Positions 36,932 through 47,616 of a DNA stretch of 64,000 nt are shown piece by piece; position 1 is the first letter of the stretch, and each line of letters opens with the position of its first letter. The notes below the pieces were generated by a model. The model worked only from the letters and a program-made list of their open reading frames with translations. It did no database searches and had not been told where the DNA came from. A program made the position numbers and the translations under genes. Source of the DNA: Perilla frutescens (taxonomy: Eukaryota; Streptophyta; Magnoliopsida; Lamiales; Lamiaceae); assembly GCA_026008535.1 (NCBI GenBank), contig BRKX01000010.1, positions 5,035,001-5,099,000 of the forward strand, written 5' to 3'.

Positions 36932-37293
36932 TAAACCTTTTTATGCAAAAAGTTAGGTACATTTGTTGTACTTAATTGCTTTTGTCAGACGGGAATTTAT
37001 GATATTTTTCAATGTGAGAAGTGATACTTTTTAGTGATGGAAGTAATACTTTTTTCAATTCAAAAAATATAGTAATAACTACATTTATGTTAGAGTCTTT
37101 TTGCTTTTAACAGTAGCTTTTAATAAAATAAACGCGATACTTTTTAATATTATAAGTGATTATTTCGCATTATAAATGATACTTGTATAAGGCCTCACGT
37201 ACATTGGGTGGACAAAAGACCACATCTTCTTTTAAGCTGATTGTAAAAGTTGAATTGGTCAACCAACTGACTATTGTATTATTATAGAAAAAA

Positions 37294-37782
37294 TGATTAA
37301 TTGTCAAGTAAATCACCACGTTTTCACTCTTTTATAAATTAGACACAACGTTTAAATTTAGTCAATTATAACATCACATTTTAATTTGTATGAGATTAAG
37401 CATCCTCAATTTTTTCGACAAGTTAAATATGACGTATTTGGCCTCAAAATCACGTTGGCAGCCACGTCAACACACACTTTTAACAAACGACGCTATTTTT
37501 GTTACTTGTTCTTTTTTTTTTGTTGAAAAAATCATTATTTTATATAATTATTTATTTCTAAAATAGAAAATATATTGAGAAAACTAATAAAATCGACATC
37601 ATTTGTTACATGTGTGTATTGATGTGGTTTTAGACCAAGTACGACATACTTAACTCGCCTGAAAAATTGGGGATGTTTAATTCCATACAAATTAAAATGT
37701 GGTGTTGTAATTGACTAGATTTAAATATGATGTCTAATTTACAAAAAGATATAAACGTGGTGATTTATTTAGCAATTAACCC
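37294..37782. mobile_element. Mutator-like MITE with long inverted repeats
   Basis: The left arm (TGATTAATTGTCAAGTAAAT then CACCACGTTT) is mirrored by the right arm (AAACGTGGTGATTTATTTAG, CAATTAACCC). Pairing extends well over 100 bp with the shared order ATTTAAAT, GTCAATTA, ACATCAC, TTAATTTG. The 9-bp flanks TAGAAAAAA and TAAAAAAAA differ at one base. 489 bp. Confidence 0.75.
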
Positions 37783-37877
37783 TAAAAAAAACTAGTGCAT
37801 TACTCATGTCTCATGCGATGCATTTGTTGTTTGCAAAGTTGCAATAGTATTTTAATTCAATATGTTTAGTTTAATAA

Positions 37878-38075
37878 CAAATTATTTTATTCTCACACGC
37901 GCGCGCATATATATATATATATATATATTAATTTAAGAATATTTGAAAATAAATTGAAAAATAATTTTATGTTTTCCCTTTCTATACAAATTATTTTATT
38001 CACACACACACACATATTAATTTAAGAATGTTTGAAAATAAATTGAAAATTGATTTCATGTCTTCCCTTTCTATA
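37878..38075. repeat. Tandem duplication of about 100 bp with a simple repeat inside
   Basis: AAATTATTTTATTC, an (AC/CG/AT)n run, TTAATTTAAGAAT, AAAATAAATTGAAAA and CTTCCCTTTCTATAC-like blocks occur in order at 37878-37986 and again at 37987-38075. Only the dinucleotide run differs in length. Confidence 0.8.
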
Positions 38076-38079
38076 CATA

Positions 38080-38486
38080 TTAAGCATATTAAGTAGCTTA
38101 CCAGACTCAGCACTAAATAGTTTATTCAAGAAAACGTGATAGATTGCTTAAATTGACAATTAGTTTAGATTTTGCATAACCATATACATTTTGTATTGTC
38201 ATTTTCCCTTCAACATGATTTTATTGCACTAAAAATAGTGAAATATAGTCATATATTTAAGGGTCCAAAGCGAAATGTATTACAATCATATTTATTGAGA
38301 AATGTAAAGAATGTGCTCTTATCGCTGGGCACTAAATCAGTTAATATAATTCACAATAAAACTCATTCAACTTATAATCACCAAAACTTAAACCTCATAT
38401 CTGCAAAAAATAAGATCGATTACATTGTCAAGTACATCCTATGTTACATAACAATGTGTTGTATATTACACATTTTTGGACTCTAA

Positions 38487-38533
<47 letters not shown>

Positions 38534-40290
38534 ATGGCTGCAAAAAATAAGATTACATTGTCAACTATATGTTACATGCATGATATTGTGTTGAAAGATG
38601 CATTATAAAATATTTAAAAACGTTCATGTTTGATAACTGATAAGCAGAGTTATGAAAAATAATGTTTCTTAATAACATGTAAACAGAGAGTATTGAAATA
38701 TGAGAGAAATTGTATAACACCTTGAAACTTGTATGAGAGTTATAACACATGAATCCAGCGTGTTACACGTTGATTCAGTTAAACAATTTTTATTTTTTTT
38801 CCTTTTTTTTTTTCTTTTCACAATTTTTTTTCTTTTTTTTTTCTTTTCACAACACATCTGTAGTGTGAGTGTGTTAACAAAAAAATATTATTAAACCAAT
38901 GTGTATGTGTGTGCATGCATGTAGCAGTGTTGTGTGTGTAGTAGTGTAAACGTTTGACTTTTTCAAATATTCATTAAGGGTAAACTAGTCTTTTACATGT
39001 TTGTTTGGTTAGAAAAGAATACTATACAATTGTTGGTTATAAAAGAATTTTTCAACTTGGTTTTGGTTACTTTAATTTTCCTCTCTAAATTTATTTTTAC
39101 CTATTTTTCACTAACTTTATATTTGGACAATTTTACCCTTGTGATTTTTCCTAAGTATATGTATAGATAACTACCCTATTACACGTTTGAGGGATCACTT
39201 AAAACAAATATCGATTGTCACTTAGTGCAAAATCAATTGTCATAATACGTAGGAACTTATTGGTATGATGGAATGGAATGGTCATTCCTATGTTCATTCT
39301 CATTCCTATGATCAGTATGATTTAGAATCGGAATTAACATTTACGAAGGAATCACTATTCCTAAAAGTAAGGGGAATAGGCATTTCATCCACCCCTTATA
39401 GGTTTAGTTATTCTCATTGAACCAAACAAATCAATATCTGATATAGTTACACATAATCATGTTTTATAATATTATGGAGTCGGATTTTTTCGGGATGGGT
39501 TACTTTAGGCTTTGTGACAAAGACTGGGTGTTATTTTTATTATCTTGTCTATGCTGGTTTATTTTGTTTTTCCATCATCTGTTTTGATGGGTTTTAATTT
39601 TTTCATGTGAACTTTTTATTTTTTTTTTGTGCTAATAATATTCATCTCATTTCGATTTTATGATATTTAGAAAATAATTTAAAAATCAGCTTAAATAATT
39701 TATTATTATTATTATTATTATTTCATAATTTTTTATATTATTTATTTATTTTTAAAAAAATTATATATATATATATATTTATTAAAATAAAAATTTGATA
39801 TTTTTAAAAAAAATATTGAAGAGAAATGAAAGTGGTACCAAAATAAATATAACGTATAAATATATTCTAATAAAATATGAAATAAGTATTTGATATAAAT
39901 AAATAGTATTTCATTTCGTTATTCATTCCGTAGGTATACCAACCATAAGAATTGCCATTCTATTCGTACTTTTATCTAATGCCTAAGTTCATTCCGTTCA
40001 TACTTAATTACATTCTTTTGTAAATATGTGTGTGAATTATATGAATGTCTAAATAAGCACCTCTTGATACATGTTAATTGCTTAGTCTAAGTTTATAACA
40101 ACAAATTTTGACAGCCAAGTAGCCTATTTGAATTTTAAAGTAGAAGATATTAGAATAATTTCAACCTACACATTTTCTGAAGTAGAAATGTCTTCTATTA
40201 TGAAAGCAAAAGGAGGAACGGTCAAATTGGTAGATTTAACGACTTTTTCTTATTCAAGATTGCGCATTTTCCTCCCACATCATAAGCCTC
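38080..40290. other. Intergenic region upstream of the GLTP gene
   Basis: AT-rich, with pyrimidine-rich tracts at 38788-38850. A possible MITE between about 39255 and 39950 has ends TTGGTATGATGGAATGGAATG and, inverted, TTGGTATACCTACGGAATG; its target site was not resolved. Confidence 0.35.
38493..38528. repeat. (GA)n microsatellite
   Basis: About 18 GA units. Confidence 0.95.
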
Positions 40291-40299
40291 ATTATTTAC

Positions 40300-40308
40300 T
40301 ATATATAC
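40300..40308 (+). promoter_or_regulatory. Candidate TATA box of the GLTP-domain gene
   Basis: TATATATAC lies 110 bp before the ATG at 40410, suggesting transcription starts near 40330. Sequence match only. Confidence 0.4.
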
Positions 40309-40409
40309 ACACATAATCTCTCGACACTTCTTTTTTTTTAGATGAACCATCTTTCTCTTTCACAATAGATTTTCGTTTCCATATCAAAAATTTGTTTGAT
40401 TTTCTTAGA

Positions 40410-40861
40410 ATGGCCCTCAAATTATGTTCCCTTTTCTCAAGATCAGAAGGATCATTCAAAGAAAAGTAAGATTTCAATATCATTATCTACCATTTCTTCG
40501 GTGTTTCTCCTGACGTGTTGGTTTGGAAGAGTTTGGTCATTGAAATAATATGAAATATGTTGTGTTTTCTTCTCATTTTTGAAGGAGCGAAAATTTGGTT
40601 ACGAGCTCAAGAAGTTCAAGCCGTGAGGAGGATGGTTTTGAAAATTTAGGGTCTAGGTTTACGCCGTTGTCGGCAGTGGCGGATGCGTTTGAAGAGCTTT
40701 CTGTGGTGGTTAACGCTGCCGGCTTCACCGGCGATCTCGATTTGAAGAGCTTTTGCGATGCATGCTCTCTCGTTTCTGTTCTCTTTGGTTGTTTAGGCGC
40801 CGCCTTCAAATTTGCTGAATTGGAGTATTGTTCTAAGGTTCGTCTGATTCTCTTCTTATAC

Positions 40862-40906
<45 letters not shown>

Positions 40907-41100
40907 GCTCAACGATTTTTCAGGTAAGTAGTCTCAAAGCAGCATCAACAACCTATATAACATTAAACAGAGCACTAGATTTTGACGTAAAGAACGACAC
41001 AGTTAGGACAGCAGGAAGTCTTTCTCGTCAGATTCGAAGAGTCAGACAAGGCATTGATCTCATCGCAACTCTATTCCAGAATTTCCTGTCATCCTAGTAT

Positions 41101-41161
<61 letters not shown>

Positions 41162-41553
41162 TGAAACTCAGTTATATTTACCCATCAAATAACAAATTTC
41201 ATGGTTAAATGCAGTGATCCGAGTTTGAAAGAAGCTGCATCATCAGCTTATGCAAAAACATGTGCACCCTATCACACATGGGCTGTAAGAACTGCTGTTT
41301 CTGCTGGGATGTATGCTCTTCCTACAAGAGACCAACTGCTCCTTAAACTAAATGAAAATGGTAAGAGTTCAAATTCGTCATTTTCGCCTTCCATTCTTTC
41401 TCGTCGCTTCGCCTTTCTGCAACCCCTAACTGCACTCTTTTAACAGAGGAATCAGCCAACAGGGAAATGAGAAGATTCATCAAAGCCTCAGCTCCGATCA
41501 TAGAATACATTGACAAGCTGTACACTTCAAGAAATATCAGCTTGGATTGGTGA
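40410..41553 (+). CDS. Glycolipid transfer domain protein, ACD11-like
   Basis: Five exons, 40410-40465, 40585-40837, 40924-41096, 41215-41360 and 41447-41553, give 735 nt (244 aa) in frame with GT-AG junctions. ACD11 moves ceramide-1-phosphate between membranes and restrains cell death in Arabidopsis; this protein is closer to the longer ACD11 homologues with an N-terminal Ser-rich extension (residues 1-45). Seen: CDACSLVSVLFGCLGAAFKFAE, SLSRQIRRVRQG, then CAPYHTWAVRTAVSAGMYALPTR and the C-terminal SLDW. Against recalled ACD11 head-group residues, K103, R138, R142 and H181 are kept, while the aspartate is Glu99 (ELEY rather than EMDY). Introns 2 and 3 carry long CT repeats. Exon 3 begins with a sequence that itself looks like a donor site. 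The family is certain; the lipid is inferred. Confidence 0.92.
40865..40904. repeat. (CT)n microsatellite in GLTP intron 2
   Basis: About 20 CT units fill nearly half of an 86-bp intron and merge into its polypyrimidine tract region before the acceptor at 40923. Confidence 0.95.
41102..41158. repeat. (CT)n microsatellite in GLTP intron 3
   Basis: About 28 CT units start 5 bp after the exon 3 donor (GTATG) and fill half of a 118-bp intron. Confidence 0.95.
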
Positions 41554-42137
41554 AGCCCTTTTTGCTCCATTTCGAGATAATCAGAGTCGAAAGATCTTCT
41601 GCTTATTCCCAGAAGCTTTTTGATCAGTCCAGTGTTGAACCAATTTTATAAGGTGTAGAGTGACAGGAATAGTATCAGTGAAGAGTTAGTTGCAGCGGTA
41701 TTGCTGCTTATAGCTAGAGATATATTATGTGTAGAACTAACAGTTAAGATGTCCCCGTTCACATGTATATGAAATGTTCATACCATCATATAACACAGTA
41801 AGTTATGTTGATCTATAGTAAGTAATTGTCCATCATTTCAAAAACCCACAACGTATACGGACAAGACGTGATATAAAGAAATTCAGCACCAATTTCATTA
41901 CAGATGATACTTATTTAAAGACAAGCTGGCAAAAATGAAAACTATCCTCCTCAAACAGACAATTCAACAACTAAAAGCCTTCTAAAATGTGCAACCCTAT
42001 AATCTCTGAAGAAAAGGCAAAGAATCAAGTACAACAAACCTGTCAGGAAATCCGTAGTGCTACATGCAAGCTTTAATAGGGTGCATGTTGTTCAATGTTG
42101 TGCCTTGTTAGACTTCTTACAGACCTGAATCATCCAT

Positions 42138-44573
42138 CTACATTGTCAAGCTTTCTGGGTTCTCAATGATCTTTGTAAATGTTTGAAGGAATGCAGCCAA
42201 GTCAGCACCATAGATGATTCGGTGGTCGGCTGTAACATTCACCTGAAAAAGTTTTCGCATATCATTTAGTTCACTCTCTGTCAAAGAGAGTTCAATTTTC
42301 TATTACATACGATTATATTGCTAGCAAGCTGAGGGAATAGAAGATGCGTTCATCTACAACAGTACAATGTTATGCCTTGTAAAACTTCTTACCATCCTGA
42401 GTCTACAGAATGTTAGCATCAGACAAGACAAAGAATCAGTACTGCTTCAGTTTAGATTGCATTGGAGAATGGGGACAACCACCAAAAACCTCTTCTTTTC
42501 TTTTTTTTTCTTTTTTGAGAGTTGGGGAAGCATGAATTGGGGATCAAACCCTCCTGACTCACAGATCTAAGGGTGAGCCATACCACTAACTTATAAGGCT
42601 CATGATAAAAAAAATTCTTGTCTAAAAAGGTGAATATTGGTTAACTTCAATTAAAGTGCGTGCATATGCGCATTAGTTGGAAAGAAGCAGGGGGTTTGTA
42701 GAACCAACTGGATATAAACAAATTCAGAAGAAAGGTGACAAATTGCATCACAAATATGGTGGAGTTACCAGCATCTGGTTTTTGACTCTGAAGAATCCTT
42801 CCTTGTCAGCTATAACAGAAGGCTTTGATGCTCCCACGGCCATTATAGCTCCCTTAACATCATTGAAATTACATAAGCAACCACAAATAACTTTGTAAAT
42901 AATCAAAGCACTAAAATAAATATGATGTTGCATTTAAATCCTCACCTGTCCTGGAGGAAGTATAGCATCAAACCTATCCACTCCAAACATGCCCAAATTT
43001 GATAGTGTGAATGTCCCTACACGTCAATAACTTGATTCAGTTTTGATGCAACCATAAATCTCAAAATATCATGGCACGCAAGTTCTTGGAAATTAATACA
43101 GATGTTGTTGTTTGAGTACCTGAATTGTACTCATGGGACTGAAGTTGCTTTGCCCGAGCCTTTTCGACTAGCTCCTTCCATTTTTTGGACAACAGATAGA
43201 GATCCAACTAGAACAACAGCAACCAAGTTATGATCCTCCATTAGTTGAACAGTTGCTAAACTACAAGAAAATGAAATGCATGAAGAAGAAATAGTCAACT
43301 CGTGTATTGCACCTTATCAGCGTCTTGAAGCACAGGCGTGATCAATCCATCATTAATTGCAACAGCCACAGCAATATTTATACTGCTGTTGTAAGTAAAA
43401 CTTTTCCCATCTTTACACGAAGCATTCACCACTGGATGCTGAACTAATGCCATTGCTGCAGCTTTTGCTAACAAGGCAGTCATGGTAACACCCTTTGGCT
43501 TCACCTATGGACAATGGAATAAATCCCATTACTTACTCTTAGAAATCTACCAAATACATCAATTCATATCACACCGTAATAATTGAAGATGAATTCCTTC
43601 ATATATCTGCTTCATCACTGCTTATGCAACCCACGTTACTAACCAAAAGTTGTGATTATCTAGAATGAATTCAACTAAAGTATAGCACATTGAGATCAAA
43701 TTATGAACCTTTAAGTAAATGTACCTTCTCATACAAAGCATCGAGCGCATCCGTTGAAATCGGATAACCAACTCTGAAAGTCGGCACAGCGAGACTCTCG
43801 AGCATATTCCTCGACACAGCAGCCTGCATTGTAGTAAAAGGCACCACTTTTGACCCTGGAATCTCAGGATAACTTGCTGCAGCCTTCGGCTTAGATGCCG
43901 CCGGAGCTGAAGGCGGCGCAGCAGCAGCCACTACCACATTTGCCTTTGGGGCAGGTGCAATTCCAGCCGCCTTCTCCACATCCTCGGGCGTAATCCTACC
44001 GAACGGCCCAGTCCCCACCAATTTACTGATATCCACCTTATGCTGCTTCGCCAATTTCTTCGCATACGGCGTCGCCACCAACTTCCCGGGCGCCGCAGGA
44101 GCGGCAGCAACTGCCGGAGCTGGGGCTTTAACTTTGGGAGCAACAGGAGCCGGCTCCTCGACCTTAGGCGGCGCCGACGACGACGATTGCCCCGCGGCTT
44201 TAGCCTTAGCTTCGGCAATCTCCGCCTCGGTCTCGGCTAAAATACCAATCGCGGCGCCGACTGGAGCCGTCTCGCCTTCGCCAACGACAATTGCGGCGAG
44301 AATTCCGTCGTAGAAAGTCTCGACATCCATATCGGCTTTGTCGGATTCGACGACGACTACGGATTCGCCCTTGGAGAGGACGTCGCCCTCGGATTTGATC
44401 CAGCTGACGATTTTTCCCTCGGTCATTGTGGAGCTTAGGGCGGGCATGAAGATCTCGCGGATCTTGGCGCGGACGACGGGGAGGCGCGTGGAGCGAGGCT
44501 TGAGGAGGAATGCGGAGGGGCGGAGGAAGGGCGTGGAGGAGGAGACTGCGGTGGAGAAGGAGAGGGAGGCCAT
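42138..44573 (-). CDS. LTA2: Dihydrolipoyl acetyltransferase (E2) of plastidial pyruvate dehydrogenase
   Basis: Exons on the minus strand are 44573-43725, 43504-43313, 43207-43120, 43016-42946, 42852-42769 and 42242-42138, totalling 1389 nt (462 aa). E2 transfers the acetyl group from lipoate to CoA in the plastid complex that feeds fatty acid synthesis. Seen: a Ser-rich transit peptide (about 1-36); a lipoyl domain with ESDKADMDVE, lipoyl lysine K79; an Ala/Pro linker (about 130-165); an E3-binding domain at 166-202 (TPYAKKLAKQHKV, GTGPFGRITPEDV); another linker; and the catalytic domain, with NIAVAVA, GTFTLSNLGMFG and the active-site DHRIIYGAD, H435. The usual DHRxxDG aspartate is Tyr here, as I recall also for Arabidopsis LTA2. 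A single lipoyl domain and the transit peptide separate it from mitochondrial E2. Its 3' end faces the GLTP gene. Very strong match. Confidence 0.95.
42488..42606 (-). mobile_element. tRNA-derived SINE in LTA2 intron 5
   Basis: Read on the minus strand there is a box A-like TTATAAGTTAGTGGT, a box B-like GGGTTTGATCCCC, and an A-rich tail (seen as a T-run near 42490-42510). Its sequence differs from the SINEs at 44998 and 52801. No target duplication could be fixed. Confidence 0.55.
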
Positions 44574-44734
44574 TGCGGCGGCGGAACGGTGGCCGTGAAG
44601 AGTGAGAGTGATTAGTTGTAGTTTAGCATAAAAGTGGCGGAGGAAGAGGCGGAGAAGACGAGGGAGAATTAGTTTTGAGTAGTTCGCCTGCCACTGTGTG
44701 TTAATTTCACACACTCTGTGTGACAAAATGAAAT

Positions 44735-44749
44735 GACAAATATATAGAT
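44735..44749 (-). promoter_or_regulatory. Candidate TATA box of LTA2
   Basis: On the minus strand CTATATATTTG lies about 165 bp upstream of the LTA2 ATG, leaving a leader of about 130 nt. Sequence match only. Confidence 0.35.
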
Positions 44750-44997
44750 TAAAAAAATTAATTAATAACTACCTTCAATTACTATTGTTTGATCATTGAT
44801 GCGCCTCAAATTTTAAAATGGAGTTGAAAATTATATGTTATGTTCTGAACTATAAAGCTCGTAATAAAAATACCCTGAATTATAATTGATTATAATTTAT
44901 GTTCTAAATTATTAAGGTTTTCACAAAAATATAATGAATCATGACTAATTATATCATATGTTTCAAACTAATAATAAATTAACAAATTTGTTCTGAG

Positions 44998-45115
44998 TCG
45001 TTCCAGTAGAGATGGTCTAGCAGTGGAGTGTGGTTGCTTGAAGACCAAAGATCGCGAGTTCGAATCTCCTCAATACCATTAAATCGGATGTGTGAGTAAA
45101 AATAAATAAATAAAT
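44998..45115 (+). mobile_element. tRNA-derived SINE, full length
   Basis: Box A-like GATGGTCTAGCAGTGG, box B-like GAGTTCGAATCTC, then CCTCAATACC, TGTGTGAGT and an A-rich (TAAA)n tail. Flanked by AAATTTGTTCTGAG (44984-44997) and AAATTTGTTCTAAG (45116-45129), a target duplication with one mismatch. Confidence 0.85.
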
Positions 45116-45145
45116 AAATTTGTTCTAAGCCATATTGATTCACAT

Positions 45146-45345
45146 AGATTTTCAATTGTTGAAATTTGATCGATTGGGATAAATTTATTAATTTGTCAGT
45201 AGTTCAGAATGTAAGATGTAATTAATCACACTCTGATAACTTTATAGATTTTTAATTGTTAAAATTTGATCGATTGGGATAAATTTATAAATTTGTCAGT
45301 AGTTCAGAACGTAAGATGTAATTAGTCATACTCCGATAACTTTTT
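45146..45345. repeat. 100-bp tandem duplication
   Basis: Units start at about 45146 and 45246, with ATAGATTTT.AATTGTT, GATCGATTGGGATAAATTTAT, TTTGTCAGTAGTTCAGAA and GTAAGATGTAATTA repeated at a constant 100-bp offset. Confidence 0.85.
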
Positions 45346-45513
45346 TGCGAAAATCTTCATAGTTTGAGACGTATAATGTAATTAGTATAACTCGTGACAT
45401 TTTTTTACAACATTAATAATTTGGAATATACGGTGTAATTTCCTCTTTTAAAAACGGTCCGGCTATTAAGACTTTTGTATAAATGGTCTAAACTATATAA
45501 TTAATTGCATCAT

Positions 45514-45991
45514 TGTTAATTTTGTTGGCCCATCACCAAGGCCCACTTCCACTTCCTTAGCGGCCCACTTGAGAAAGCCCACTCATTTGTTGCCCTTGCC
45601 CTTCAAAAGAGGACTCCCCTTCACTGTAGCCGAAAAACACATACAAATCGATAGCTCTCTCATTCTGAAAAATTCCCGCTTCTCTGCTCTTGACTTGCAA
45701 CAAGCTGAGTGTGTGATTCTCCTTCTTCTCTGTGCGGTTAGCTTGAGTGTGACCGGAGTGTTGCCGTGGCTTGAAGCTTTGAAGTGGTGCTGCCGAAAGT
45801 AGTCATGCGTGTAGCCTCCGCGGCCGCCTTGACTGACCTGCCTTTACCTTGGTCTGGGGAATGTTGTGTTGTGTTCGATTGTGCGAGGTCCGAGCTTCAG
45901 GTACCTGAGCCTTGTCCGATGCCTGAGTGTCGCCATGAGAGGACCGCTTCGATGGGAAAGTGAAGGGTGTTCCCCTGGTTGATCCACTATA
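45514..45991 (+). repeat. LTR 1 of the tandem element
   Basis: 478 bp, begins TGTTAATTTTGTTGGCCC and ends GATCCACTATA, so its terminal CA has become TA. It is directly followed by the primer binding site at 45993-46004. Confidence 0.9.
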
Positions 45992-45992
45992 G

Positions 45993-46004
45993 TGGTATCA
46001 GAGC
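45993..46004 (+). other. Primer binding site (initiator tRNA-Met), unit 1
   Basis: TGGTATCAGAGC begins one base after LTR1, the standard plant LTR-element primer site complementary to the 3' end of initiator tRNA-Met. Confidence 0.9.
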
Positions 46005-46349
46005 GCGGGTTCCTTAGCCGGGGCACCCTCTTTTGTGTCGCATCCTCTCCGACCCGTCGCCTTCGTGGTTGTGCCGTTCCACTGCTCCTAGGGAGCTCCG
46101 AAAAGGTAAGATGGAAACCCCCAGCCTAAGGGTTTCTGCTCTAGTAAATTGGCTTGACCTATCTGCCTTTAATTCTCTTAGAATTAGGCTTGGTATTTGG
46201 TAGTTTTAGGCCTTTTTTGTGTTTAGGCAAGGTGCTGCAATTATCTTTGTTTTTTCTGTGGAATAAGTGTTTCTACCGTAATCGTGCTCCTACTGTGTCT
46301 TTTTCTTGCTGTTGTGCTTCCGCTGCACTCTGTGTGCCCTTGATTATCT

Positions 46350-47141
46350 TTGTGTTTTGTCTGCTGCAATGTCCCCCCGACCTCATTCGTTCTTGCTCCT
46401 TTCGATGGTAAAACTAATTATAATTTGTGGAAACAAAAAATGAAGTTTTTGTTGATTAAAGAAAAAGTGTTTAAAGCCATTGATCTTAAATATTGTGATG
46501 AGGAATCCGAACAAAAGAGATCTGAGATCAATGAATGTGCTTTGTCTTCCATCATGTTAAACTTATCAGATGTTGTGTTAAGAAAGGTTTGCACCATTGA
46601 ATCTGCAAAAGAATTGTGGGAAAAGTTGGATGAACTCTATAATCAGTCTTCTCTTCCGAGCAGAGTGTTTTTACTTGAAAAAAATTTCAATTACAAATTG
46701 GATTTGGGCAAAGATATGGATGCGAATTTAGATGATTTTAACAAGCTGATTCAAGACATTAAATTATCTGGTGATAAGCATATTAACGAATACTCTGCTA
46801 TTGGGCTCTTAAATGCTATTCCTGAGGTGTTTAATGATGTTAAATCTGCTATCAAATATGGGAGGGATGATATTACATATGATACTGTTGTTAATGGATT
46901 AAAAAGTAAAGAATTGGAATTGAAGCATAGTCGGGGTGCTAAAATCTCAGCTGATAATGTTATGTATGTGAGGGAAAAGAATCTTACAGGTTCTAGGCAT
47001 AATAGCAGGAAGTGTTATAATTGTGGTGAACCTGGTCACTATGCTAAATATTGTAGAAAACATAAGGATAAGAATAAGCATAAAGTTGAGCATGCTAATG
47101 TTGTTTCCTCTAGTGATATTGTGTATAGTGATGTTCTCTGA
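46350..47141 (+). CDS. Copia-type Gag (UBN2-like plus CCHC zinc knuckle), unit 1
   Basis: An open frame of about 263 codons ends at TGA 47139-47141. Seen in order: FDGKTNYNLWKQKMKF (the usual Gag opening), AKELWEKLDELYNQSS, a helical RNA-binding-type Gag core, then CYNCGEPGHYAKYC (CX2CX4HX4C) and a Lys-rich tail. It would form the particle and bind element RNA. No ATG exists in this frame before the conserved start: the ATG at 46369 is one base out of frame, separated by a run of six C (46373-46378), and on its own stops after 24 codons. The upper boundary is therefore only the open-frame limit. Whether it is translated by frameshifting, from a non-ATG codon, or not at all is unknown. Confidence 0.8.
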   Translation: MCFVCCNVPPTSFVLAPFDGKTNYNLWKQKMKFLLIKEKVFKAIDLKYCDEESEQKRSEINECALSSIMLNLSDVVLRKVCTIESAKELWEKLDELYNQSSLPSRVFLLEKNFNYKLDLGKDMDANLDDFNKLIQDIKLSGDKHINEYSAIGLLNAIPEVFNDVKSAIKYGRDDITYDTVVNGLKSKELELKHSRGAKISADNVMYVREKNLTGSRHNSRKCYNCGEPGHYAKYCRKHKDKNKHKVEHANVVSSSDIVYSDVL

Positions 47142-47149
47142 TTTGGGCT

Positions 47150-47600
47150 TAGTGCTCCCTTGCTCTATTGCTCCAAGTAAGGTGGAGATGTTCCTATTGC
47201 TCTTTGTGAGTCCTTGTGTTTTTCTTTGTGATCTGTTTTGTTGCTCTTAGTGGGTTGTTGTTTGATTCTTAGTGAATCTGTTTAAATCTCAGTGAGTTGT
47301 GTTGTGATTCTTAGTGAATCTGGAATTATTGTGGGGCCCTAAGTGAGTTGTTGTTGCTCTATATGAGTTGTGGAGGTTCTCTGTGAGCTTTGCTTAGTTT
47401 GAGGTGGAGCTGTGTGGGCTTGTTCTACCTGGCTGATCCCGCTCTCTGTGAAGTTGTTGCACTTTGTGTGCTTTGCTTGATGGATCTTTGTGATCTGGAC
47501 TAACCGCGTGGTATCTTCTCTTTGTCTGTGTGATATTGCCGGAGATCAAAAGGCAATGATGAATCCTGCGGACTCTCTATTCGATTACAGCACTCCCATG
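47150..47600 (+). repeat. Degenerate short-repeat region between gag and the LTR, unit 1
   Basis: G/T-rich sequence with recurring motifs such as TTAGTGAATCTG, AGTGAGTTGTTG and TTTGTGATCTG, and no open frame. It replaces the place where pol would be. The same region occurs in unit 2. Confidence 0.6.
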
Positions 47601-47616
47601 GGCCAAAGGTGGAGAT

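Noticed and set aside
39255..39950. Possible MITE with TTGGTATGATGGAATGG ends
   Set aside because: Ends match only loosely and no consistent target duplication could be fixed. Mentioned only within the intergenic entry.
43931..44598. Arg-rich frames over LTA2 exon 1 on both strands
   Set aside because: Shadows of the Ala/Pro-rich linker and transit peptide region in other frames.
45569..45802. Small frames repeated three times at 45569, 47609 and 49670
   Set aside because: They are the three LTR copies. No protein family is recognisable and the LTRs are non-coding.
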